NCBI RefSeq assembly: GCF_946482605.1
Contig: NZ_CAMLSE010000062.1
Span: 1 to 22,586, forward strand
Source of the DNA: an uncultured Dyadobacter sp.
GTDB taxonomy: Bacteria; Bacteroidota; Bacteroidia; Cytophagales; Spirosomataceae
Length of the DNA: 22,586 nucleotides
Direction of reading: 5' to 3'
Part shown: positions 8,342 to 14,348 of the stretch, piece after piece
Position numbering within the stretch: the first letter of the stretch is position 1
Layout: the number at the start of each line of letters is the position of its first letter
Notes under the pieces: generated by a model
Database searches by the model: none
What the model was told of the DNA's origin: nothing
What the model saw: the letters and a program-made list of their open reading frames with translations, nothing else
Translations under genes and position numbers: made by a program

Positions 8342-8858
8342 TCCGGAGCCAAACCGTCTCACCCAGACCAGGGGTAAGTATGCGGCCAAGTACGGCCATG
8401 AGATCGACGACTGGTCAGCGCTGTTTCTGACCGAAACCCAGGAGCATTTTCAAAGTCTGGAAACCAGGGTCGGTAAATCCATTGCAGCGATCGACCGTGC
8501 TGCACTGGAACTGAAAGGCAGGAAACGGTTCTTGCAGTTTCAAGATCGTAACCAGGCACTATTCTATGGCTTAGGGGTAAGCGCCCCTTACTCCATTGCA
8601 GGGATTGCCATTGCCGTCTTGTTCTATGTATTAATACGCCATGGACAGCAGTATGTGAAGCGGCAAAAAATTTTGGACGAGTACCAAAATGCACCGACTT
8701 ACAAACAGATCATGGAGCAAGGAAAAATCGTCGAGTACGATAAGATGCTTTACCTGCAACTAACACCTTTACCTAAAAAAGGGAAAGTCCAGATCGGTGA
8801 GCACTACATCTATGACTCCCAGGGTAAACGCGTGCTGGTTCCGCTAGGGACCGAATAG
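8334..8858 (+). CDS. Single-pass membrane protein of mobilization module
   Basis: 174 aa with no signal peptide. A cytoplasmic-looking helical N-terminus precedes one clear transmembrane helix at about 79-101 (YGLGVSAPYSIAGIAIAVLF and on), followed by positively charged R/H/K residues and a C-terminal domain of about 70 aa. It overlaps the ParA-like gene by 8 nt. Family not recognised. It may anchor the ATPase or relaxosome at the membrane; this is inference from context. Confidence 0.75.
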   Translation: MNSPEPNRLTQTRGKYAAKYGHEIDDWSALFLTETQEHFQSLETRVGKSIAAIDRAALELKGRKRFLQFQDRNQALFYGLGVSAPYSIAGIAIAVLFYVLIRHGQQYVKRQKILDEYQNAPTYKQIMEQGKIVEYDKMLYLQLTPLPKKGKVQIGEHYIYDSQGKRVLVPLGTE

Positions 8859-8880
8859 GACAGGCCTTGTTTATCAAAAT

Positions 8881-8990
8881 GATTTCGAACAAAAGCGAAC
8901 AACTTCAAACGATTTCGAACGACTTCAAACACTTTCAAACAAATCCGAATTTTTTAGAACGGAAGCGAACGCTTTCGAACAGTTTCGAAC
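8881..8990 (+). repeat. Eleven tandem decamers, consensus nnTTTCGAAC; candidate relaxosome or iteron sites
   Basis: From 8881 to 8990 the sequence falls into eleven exact 10-nt units, nearly all ending GAAC or AAAC: GATTTCGAAC, AAAAGCGAAC, AACTTCAAAC, GATTTCGAAC, GACTTCAAAC and so on to AGTTTCGAAC. There are no insertions. A 10-nt period places each unit on the same DNA face, as expected for cooperative protein binding. The array lies between the operon's membrane-protein gene and mobC, directly before a large hairpin, a typical oriT position. A plasmid-like iteron or promoter-control array is the alternative. Confidence 0.85.
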
Positions 8991-9002
8991 GTGGGCTGTG
9001 GT

Positions 9003-9071
9003 TTTCTCCCTAGCCAGCTATCGCCGGTACGTCGCAAAAAGCGACTCCCCGGCGGCGCTGGCCAGGAGAAA
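9003..9071. repeat. Large interrupted hairpin, core of candidate oriT
   Basis: Nested inverted repeats share one axis: TTTCTCC (9003-9009) with GGAGAAA (9065-9071); GCCAGC (9013-9018) with GCTGGC (9057-9062); CGCCGG (9022-9027) with CCGGCG (9049-9054); GTCGC (9031-9035) with GCGAC (9041-9045). The loop is AAAAA. This makes 24 bp of stem separated by small internal loops. A further GCTAT/ATAGC pair follows at 9085-9089 and 9103-9107. The position, just upstream of mobC and the relaxase gene, favours oriT. A structured RNA or attenuator is possible. Confidence 0.78.
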
Positions 9072-9125
9072 CCCCTGGACCCCTGCTATTCGCCTCCGGC
9101 TCATAGCTAATCTCAAAAGACATAT

Positions 9126-9785
9126 ATGCAAAATCAGAAAACGAAAGGCAGACCGCCCATGGAAAAGGGCACTGCCAAAAGGGAACACTTTTCAGTCTGG
9201 GTGAGCGCTGATCAGAAAAGACAGATTAATGAGCTCATAGAAAAAAGCGGGCTTTCCGCCAGCCAGTATTTCTTGACATTAGCGCTGGATATCCCTTTTA
9301 AAAAACCGCAGAAAAGATCGCTCCCCAAACCGGTCGCTGACACCGTCCGGATTCTGGAACAACTTTCAGGTATCCTGTCGCTGGCAGTCTTAAAGACCAA
9401 AGATCAGCAGATGCTTTCCGCCCAATGGCAACAGAGCAGTCAGCGTGTCCGGCTGCTTGCTGAGCTCATCACCTCATGGGTATTTGAATCCTTTGAGATC
9501 CGTAGCATAAAGCAGACGCTCGGTAGCCTGCACTCATGGTTAAATGGGTTAACCAGTTTTTTGTCGCTGTTTCCTGACGAGCTTGAAAGCAAGCAGCAAC
9601 TTATTGAAGAGTGCCGGTCGAACGCCCGGCTTGCAGGTAACCTGCTCGATAAATACGAAGCCTACTATGAGGTCCCACTATCAGAATTAGAACCGGCCTG
9701 GAAAGTAGTGAAGACTGACGCCAGCGCTGTCCATCACGAGATTGAAAGTGCTCTTACTGCATTACTTAAAACGATGAAGGTATGA
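9126..9785 (+). CDS. mobC: MobC-like relaxosome accessory protein
   Basis: 219 aa. The N-terminal ribbon-helix-helix is HFSVWVSADQKRQINELIEK followed by SGLSASQYFLTLAL (about 21-54), the pattern of MobC/BmgB-type oriT-binding proteins. The C-terminal part is helical. MobC proteins bind near oriT and help the relaxase open DNA. The stop overlaps the relaxase start as ATGA (9782-9785). The decamer array and hairpin directly upstream are its most likely binding region. The start could also be ATG 9159; 9126 is kept because it gives the longer basic N-terminus. Confidence 0.85.
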   Translation: MQNQKTKGRPPMEKGTAKREHFSVWVSADQKRQINELIEKSGLSASQYFLTLALDIPFKKPQKRSLPKPVADTVRILEQLSGILSLAVLKTKDQQMLSAQWQQSSQRVRLLAELITSWVFESFEIRSIKQTLGSLHSWLNGLTSFLSLFPDELESKQQLIEECRSNARLAGNLLDKYEAYYEVPLSELEPAWKVVKTDASAVHHEIESALTALLKTMKV

Positions 9786-10627
9786 TTGGGAAAGCAAGTT
9801 TAGGCAGTAGCGCCAAAAGGCTTATCGAGTACTGCTACTATGACAAAAAGGTTTCAGCGAAAATGCAAAGAAAGCTGGATACGGAAGAAGTCCGTGGAGA
9901 ACTGGTCTACATACAGAATCTGGGAATTAAAATACAGCCGGATGGAAAACTAGACCTAGATTACCTGATCAAACAATTTGAGGATAACCACCAGCGGAAT
10001 ACGCAGCTGACCAAATACATCTGGCATCAGTCGTTTAGCTTCGCGCCAGGCGAGAGACCCAGTAACGAGACCATAACCAGCATCACTACTGAGTTTGCCA
10101 AGGAGTTCGGGTTTGAACAGAACCAAATGCTTGTCTTCAAGCATGAGGATACTGGTCATCGCCATTTCCACATTGTCGCGAACCGGCTCGATCATAACGG
10201 GAAAAATACCGCCGACCACTTTAAGAACTACGCCCGAATCGGGAAATTCTCTCGCAAAATGGAGCATAAACTGGGACTAGTTCAAGCACCTGATATGCGC
10301 ATCAACCAGCGAAGGACACAGGAACTATCAATAACCGACCATGCACATTTGAAGCTAAGACAGACGATAGATAAGCTCTTGGATAACGTAAAATCCATTG
10401 ATGAGCTTAAACAAGAACTGGTAAATGCGGGATATAAATCTTACATCGGGCGCGGCATTGCATTCTTTAACATGCAGAAGAAAATTAAGATCAAGGGCTC
10501 TGATTTAGGGCGTGACTATTCGCTTTCTTCTCTTGAAAAGCGATTGGCTCAAAATTTGGAAATCGGCCTCAAAAAAGAGCTAAAACCAGATCTGAAAAAG
10601 CAGAAAAAACACGGCCTGGGCTTATAA
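9782..10627 (+). CDS. mobA: Relaxase/mobilization nuclease (MobA, MOBP-like)
   Basis: 281 aa. Relaxases nick oriT through a tyrosine and lead the strand to the recipient. Motif I tyrosines lie in YCYYDKK (17-23). The metal-binding histidine motif HEDTGHRHFH (121-130) holds H126, H128 and H130, followed by IVANR, as in Pfam relaxases. The helical C-terminus ends in a Lys-rich tail; it is short compared with relaxases that carry extra domains. With mobC it forms a mobilization pair but no type IV secretion or coupling protein is seen, so transfer would need a helper element. Confidence 0.92.
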   Translation: MIGKASLGSSAKRLIEYCYYDKKVSAKMQRKLDTEEVRGELVYIQNLGIKIQPDGKLDLDYLIKQFEDNHQRNTQLTKYIWHQSFSFAPGERPSNETITSITTEFAKEFGFEQNQMLVFKHEDTGHRHFHIVANRLDHNGKNTADHFKNYARIGKFSRKMEHKLGLVQAPDMRINQRRTQELSITDHAHLKLRQTIDKLLDNVKSIDELKQELVNAGYKSYIGRGIAFFNMQKKIKIKGSDLGRDYSLSSLEKRLAQNLEIGLKKELKPDLKKQKKHGLGL

Positions 10628-10682
10628 ATAAGGGTTTTCGTGAAGAATAACCTATTTTAGCCAAAAATAACCAATTGCACCT

Positions 10683-11156
10683 ATGAAACTGAAAGCAATT
10701 AAATTCTTTTCTCCGGAAGAAAACGTCTCCAAAACCAAAGCGGTTGAAAAGGCTGCACCACTTCCGACAGGTTACATTTCTAATTCCGGCAAGCTTGTTT
10801 TCCCGGCATCCGCACTACGCGACCTGGGAATTGATCCTGAATCTACCCATTTCAAAATTGGAACCCAGGAAGGAAAGCGAAAAATTAAATCCGTATATCT
10901 TGTACCGGCAGTGGGTTCGGATCAAACTTTTTCCTTTGAGAAAAGTGGCCGAGGCCATGTAATTCCATTGGCACTTATTCTGAAAAAAGGTAACGTCAAC
11001 TTCAATAGTGAAAAACTGATCTTTAAGATCTCGACTTTTGATTTTGACCAGGCCACCAAAGGCTATGAGCTCGCCATCGAAACCGAAGCGCCAAAGCCTG
11101 AGTATACCGGAAAGCCCCGTGGCAGAAAGCCTAAGGCTTCGGTTGATGCAGAATAA
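10683..11156 (+). CDS. Hypothetical protein with C-terminal AT-hook
   Basis: 157 aa. Residues about 28-130 form a beta-rich domain I do not recognise. The C-terminus GKPRGRKPKA (about 142-151) carries an RGRKP-type AT-hook, suggesting binding to AT-rich DNA. It lies 55 nt after the relaxase gene, same strand, and precedes a strong hairpin at 11169-11194. Probably part of the mobilization operon or a chromatin-like accessory gene. Function is unknown. Confidence 0.72.
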   Translation: MKLKAIKFFSPEENVSKTKAVEKAAPLPTGYISNSGKLVFPASALRDLGIDPESTHFKIGTQEGKRKIKSVYLVPAVGSDQTFSFEKSGRGHVIPLALILKKGNVNFNSEKLIFKISTFDFDQATKGYELAIETEAPKPEYTGKPRGRKPKASVDAE

Positions 11157-11168
11157 AGCTACATAAAT

Positions 11169-11194
11169 GCAGGTAACCGTTCCCGGTTACCTGC
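11169..11194. terminator. Likely bidirectional terminator hairpin
   Basis: GCAGGTAACCG (11169-11179) pairs perfectly with CGGTTACCTGC (11184-11194) across a TTCC loop, an 11-bp stem. It sits 12 nt after the plus-strand gene ending at 11156 and downstream of the minus-strand dCas12f-like gene and its putative guide RNA. The T-tract is weak on both strands (TTGATTTC on plus, ATTTATGT on minus). Confidence 0.7.
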
Positions 11195-11313
11195 TTGATT
11201 TCGGGCCACGTTTGCTTACTGATAATTAAGCTAACCCAGTTGTATGTGCCCGTCGGCACTTAATGAAACCACGGGTTTCATCCTGCGGCTGTACAAGCAG
11301 CCTCTGTGAAAAT
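11195..11313 (-). ncRNA. Candidate guide RNA of the dCas12f-sigma system
   Basis: Immediately 3' of the Cas12f/TnpB-like gene on its coding strand there are three successive hairpins and then a less structured stretch before the terminator. In minus-strand order: GGCTG/CAGCC (11298-11302 with 11287-11291), ATGAAACC-CGT-GGTTTCAT (11263-11281), and GTGCC-GACG-GGCAC (11246-11259). This matches the position of TnpB omega RNAs, which are encoded at and beyond the 3' end of the gene. The roughly 20 nt read on the minus strand from 11245 down (ATACAACTGGGTTAGC...) would be the guide. I found no second match to it within the window. Exact boundaries and expression are inferred. Confidence 0.5.
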
Positions 11314-12405
11314 TCATTCTACCAGCACAGCAACCCCAACCTTCTCGGCTTTTCGCTCTATTTTTTGTTTGAGGCCGTAGTAACCCCAATTCCGGAAAAG
11401 GAACGGATCTTCTTTCGCCTGCTGCTCCTTCTCTGTCTGATCTACGAGCAGCAGAGTCGCTGCTTTATTTTTAAGGCATATATCAATTAACCTTTTACTG
11501 TATACGTGCTGCTTGTGGGACACATACCGCTTCTCTGATCGCATCAGATGATCGATGCTGGTTTTCCTGACTTGCCTTCGGCTGGTTTGATTCATAAAGG
11601 CCATTGCTTTTCTTTTCCGCCGGATGGCGGCCTGGATAGCGAGCCTCTTGTATAGATACTCGTCTTTGCTTCCGATTGTATAACGTCTATTGCCGACTGA
11701 AACGATGATCGGGTAATCCAGCGACAAACTCGCCTCGGCAATGATATCCTGATCAAGCTGTTGCTGTTGCCGTTCTGCCTGAAAAACCGCAAGCATGAAA
11801 ATCTTTCCTTTGTCAAGCACCAGCGAACTGGTGCAAAGCTTGAGCTGACCTGCGAGTAGCCTTTGAAGCATTTCCCGCTTGTCATGGCCTGTTTTTCCCA
11901 GGTATGTCCTAAACGGAAAATCAAATAGCGAGAAATGAAACACTGCCCCTTCTTTACTGCTTCTTAGCTTCTTGACATCGGTTCCTTTAAAGGGGATCGG
12001 AATTTCTCTTCGAAAACTTGGCATTGCGCTTTCGCCGGTAGCTAACGCTTTGCTCATCTTGTTGAAACTGGCAACCAAATTTCCATTCAAGGCACTCATG
12101 ACGTGCATCGGGATACTGCCCTTATGGTTCTGAGCAAGGACTTGATAGCTGGTGTTCATTCTCGATGTCGACAGTATCCCATACTCGTCCTTTTTGATGT
12201 CAGAAAGCCTTGCTCTTACGCCTTCGGTCAGATAAAGCATTTCTCTGAGCTGCTGTTGGACGTAATGATGAGTAAAGATCTGGTTAGCGGCTTTAAAACA
12301 GATGTAGCGCCATTGGTAGAGCGTGTCGATAATCTTGTTCTTCTGATCGATGTCGTCCGAATCGATCAAAAGCCGGATCTTCCGGGTAGTAAAAAGCTTT
12401 CCCAT
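11314..12405 (-). CDS. Nuclease-dead Cas12f/TnpB-like protein (dCas12f), partner of a sigma factor
   Basis: 363 aa. The N-terminus (about 3-60: KLFTTRKIRLLI, a helix with WRYICFKAANQIF) and the beta-rich middle (about 128-212, PSFRREIPIPFK ... GKIFMLAVFQ) resemble the REC/WED parts of Cas12f and TnpB. The RuvC-like part starts at ASLSLDYPIIV (225-235), where Cas12f has VDLGIxxP: the catalytic Asp corresponds to S226 and Gly to S228. RuvC-II reads LLLVDQT (318-324), with V321 in place of the Glu. NWGYYGLKQKIERKAEKVGV is family-typical, but the protein stops at 363, before the zinc ribbon and RuvC-III Asp. It should bind RNA and DNA but not cut. Start ATG 12405, 3 nt after the sigma-factor stop. 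No TnpA or IS605-type ends are seen. Confidence 0.85.
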   Translation of the reverse strand: MGKLFTTRKIRLLIDSDDIDQKNKIIDTLYQWRYICFKAANQIFTHHYVQQQLREMLYLTEGVRARLSDIKKDEYGILSTSRMNTSYQVLAQNHKGSIPMHVMSALNGNLVASFNKMSKALATGESAMPSFRREIPIPFKGTDVKKLRSSKEGAVFHFSLFDFPFRTYLGKTGHDKREMLQRLLAGQLKLCTSSLVLDKGKIFMLAVFQAERQQQQLDQDIIAEASLSLDYPIIVSVGNRRYTIGSKDEYLYKRLAIQAAIRRKRKAMAFMNQTSRRQVRKTSIDHLMRSEKRYVSHKQHVYSKRLIDICLKNKAATLLLVDQTEKEQQAKEDPFLFRNWGYYGLKQKIERKAEKVGVAVLVE

Positions 12406-12408
12406 AAC

Positions 12409-13209
12409 CTAACGCCCATTTTGCTTCCAATGATTTTTGATAAGCTGATATGCTTTGATGTAATGCTGCTGTACCTGGGTCTGTGGGTAGCCTAATATCG
12501 ATGCGATGTCGGCAAAGGATTTTTTCTGGTCTTGCCTCAACTCAAACACCGCCGCCTGCTCACTACTCAGAATATGCCCGTAAGGATACGACTGCTTTGC
12601 TTGCCGTACCGGCACAGTCGTGCGGGGCGCTACCATTCTTTTAAGCTCCTCTATGGCTTTTTGGATTTCGCTGGTCACATGCAGCGTACTGGCTCCTATT
12701 CTTTCCGCTACCTCGCGCGCGCTGTGCCCATCCTTAAAATGAAGGCTGGCTATCAACTGGCGCTGTTTGGGCAGAAATGAGATCGCTTTCGAGATTTCAG
12801 CCCACCTTTTCCCTTCAGTGCCGTCCGCGAAATAGCTGTCCAAATCTGGCTTTTCTCCCAGAAAAGGTTCTAAGTGGTCTATTTCCGTCATTTTCCGGTA
12901 TATCTTGTATGAGGGCTTTTGGACCTGTTTCAAGAGTTGCCAACGGAGATTGAGACGGATAAACCGGTACGCATGAGGCAGGCTTTCAATCTTATCTCGG
13001 CGCGCCCAGACTTTCAGGTAACATTCGTGCAGGATGCAGCTTACCAGGAACTCGTCATTAACTAAGCTCTTGCCAATATATAAAAGGCTAGAAAATGACT
13101 TGTCGTAAAAGCCTGTAAATGCTCGTTCATCACCATCCTTAAACCTGTCTAACAGATCGACGTTTCCGCCAGAGTTGGCATGTAGCTTTCGAATTCCCAT
13201 ATCATACAT
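12409..13209 (-). CDS. ECF-like sigma factor with extra C-terminal HTH, coupled to dCas12f
   Basis: 266 aa. Sigma-2 region at about 17-95 (LLDRFKDGDERAFTGFYDK ... FIRLNLRWQLLKQ); sigma-4 at about 138-192 (ISFLPKQRQLIASLHFKDGH, then SAREVAERIG helix-turn-helix). ECF factors usually end near there (about 180-200 aa). This one goes on with a linker and a second sigma-4-like HTH at about 212-262 (SSEQAAVFELRQ, SFADIASILGYPQTQVQQHY). It ends 3 nt before the dCas12f-like gene, so the two are made together. No anti-sigma factor is adjacent. I infer that it is delivered to promoters by the RNA-guided partner. The start may be ATG 13209 or 13200. Confidence 0.88.
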   Translation of the reverse strand: MYDMGIRKLHANSGGNVDLLDRFKDGDERAFTGFYDKSFSSLLYIGKSLVNDEFLVSCILHECYLKVWARRDKIESLPHAYRFIRLNLRWQLLKQVQKPSYKIYRKMTEIDHLEPFLGEKPDLDSYFADGTEGKRWAEISKAISFLPKQRQLIASLHFKDGHSAREVAERIGASTLHVTSEIQKAIEELKRMVAPRTTVPVRQAKQSYPYGHILSSEQAAVFELRQDQKKSFADIASILGYPQTQVQQHYIKAYQLIKNHWKQNGR

Positions 13210-13240
13210 TATTGACCTAGTATTACGTCACTTCCATCTA

Positions 13241-13254
13241 TTTAGGTGCCTAAA
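13241..13254. promoter_or_regulatory. Inverted repeat upstream of the sigma gene
   Basis: TTTAGG-TG-CCTAAA is a perfect 6-bp inverted repeat 32 nt upstream of the sigma-factor start. Its TTAG/CTAA half-sites recur in the larger palindrome at 13284-13303, so the same regulator may bind both. Confidence 0.5.
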
Positions 13255-13283
13255 ACTGCGGAAAGCAGACGCGCGAAAACAAT

Positions 13284-13303
13284 TGCTTAGTTATAACTAA
13301 GCA
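13284..13303. promoter_or_regulatory. 20-bp perfect palindrome, probable XRE operator
   Basis: TGCTTAGTTATAACTAAGCA is a perfect palindrome between the divergent XRE gene and the sigma-dCas12f operon, 33 nt from the XRE ATG. XRE regulators commonly bind such sites, often to repress their own gene. Its placement allows control of both directions. Confidence 0.7.
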
Positions 13304-13336
13304 CAAAAATAACGATGTTTTTGGTTCTTGCAACCC

Positions 13337-13567
13337 ATGCCCGAAAAAACAGATTTCGAAATTGCGGTGATAAATCAAGTGAGGAAAGTCCGAAAAGCTA
13401 AGGGCTACACTCAGGACGATCTGGCTATGTTTCTAAATCTGACCAGGGGGTTTATTGGACAAATAGAAAGTCCCAAATTTCCAAGTAAATACAATATTGA
13501 ACATATCGGAATACTCGCGCGAGAAATGAACTGTTCTCCTAGAGACTTAATGCCCGAACAAATATAG
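13337..13567 (+). CDS. XRE-family transcriptional regulator
   Basis: 76 aa from ATG 13337 (an upstream in-frame TTG at 13328 is unlikely). Classic Cro/C1 HTH at about 11-65: VRKVRKAKGYTQDDLAMFLN, then LTRGFIGQIES, and a C-terminal helix NIEHIGILAREMNCSPRDLM. Such small regulators repress or activate neighbouring mobile and defence genes. It is divergent from the sigma-dCas12f operon and has a palindrome in its control region, so autoregulation and regulation of that operon are likely. Confidence 0.88.
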   Translation: MPEKTDFEIAVINQVRKVRKAKGYTQDDLAMFLNLTRGFIGQIESPKFPSKYNIEHIGILAREMNCSPRDLMPEQI

Positions 13568-14036
13568 CAAGGGGTGCAAATGAACCCCAAAATGGCACAG
13601 TAGGCCTCAGTCTCGGCCAAAGCTTTTTCTCTCCCCTGAAAGCGTCACGTTATATCTGACTAATCTTGACGATTAGATCTTTGGACAGGTCAAATCTTGC
13701 ATCAAAGGGAATTGCTGAAATCGGATATTACGCTCCGCAACGAGCAGCTTGCGTCTGGTTAAAGTAGCGCCCGGTTACAGCAGCGATTTGCCATTCTGTT
13801 TTGTCAATCTATCGCCTCACTATGAAGACCGGTCTCGAACTTTGCATTTAATTCGCCCGTAATCAATATTTCAGCTCCTTTCTTTGATATAAACGACACG
13901 AGCGACTCACTAATTATACACATAGTACAACAGTATATTTGTTATGTACAATTTTGTAGCAAAATTTAGTTCATTGGTGGATTAATGGTTGGTTAGAAGG
14001 ATTTTGGATGTTTTGGAATAGGCTCATGCGTCAATT

Positions 14037-14071
14037 AACAAGGCAATCGGATTTTTTCCGATTATCTTGTT
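14037..14071. repeat. Hairpin upstream of hsdM
   Basis: AACAAG (14037-14042) pairs with CTTGTT (14066-14071), and AATCGG (14045-14050) with CCGATT (14058-14063), across the loop ATTTTTT; only the 2x2 GC/AT internal loop is unpaired. Terminator, attenuator or small-RNA element; function is unknown. Confidence 0.6.
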
Positions 14072-14087
14072 AAAAATGAACAACCCA

Positions 14088-14110
14088 TGACACATTTCAA
14101 AACTGTGTCA
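14088..14110. repeat. Second hairpin or operator upstream of hsdM
   Basis: TGACACA (14088-14094) and TGTGTCA (14104-14110) are perfect inverted repeats across a 9-nt spacer. It follows the 14037-14071 hairpin by 16 nt and could be a regulator site or RNA stem in the hsdM leader. Confidence 0.55.
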
Positions 14111-14348
14111 CTCTTTTGGGCTTAAATAACGTGGATAACGTGTGACCAGGTGCTTGCTAGTAGCGTATCGAGGCGATGCCTACTGAAATTTTCACTGAAT
14201 GTACTTATTGCTAGTATTTTAGCTCTTTTTCTGTAAGTGTAATTTGATAATTAGATATAGAAGAGGATAAAATGAAATTAGATAACGAATATATCTGAGT
14301 ATTTTCGAGGTCTAGCTCCAGTTGCTAGTCATAATAAGTTTACTATTG

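Larger units (their letters stand above)
13568..14348. other. AT-rich non-coding gap between XRE gene and hsdM
   Basis: 780 nt without a convincing gene. Early on GGGGT (13571-13575) and ACCCC (13584-13588) form a short hairpin after the XRE stop. Two stronger hairpins lie at 14037-14071 and 14088-14110. I see no tRNA, no att-type direct repeat and no canonical TTG...TAnnTTTG promoter, although the hsdM promoter must lie here. Confidence 0.55.

Noticed and set aside
8881..8990. CRISPR-like array
   Set aside because: Units are 10 nt without spacers; tandem binding sites, not repeats with spacers.
8998..9204. 68-aa plus-strand frame over the candidate oriT
   Set aside because: It runs through the interrupted hairpin and into mobC in another frame; biased Arg/Ala composition and no domain.
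11263..11490. 75-aa plus-strand frame
   Set aside because: Antisense to the dCas12f 3' end and to the candidate guide RNA; no support as a protein gene.
11314..12405. Ordinary IS605/IS607 TnpB transposon
   Set aside because: No TnpA gene or IS605-type ends are visible, catalytic residues and the C-terminus are missing, and a sigma factor is coupled to it.
13568..14348. tRNA gene or att site for island integration
   Set aside because: No cloverleaf, CCA end or direct repeat could be seen, and no integrase is in the window.
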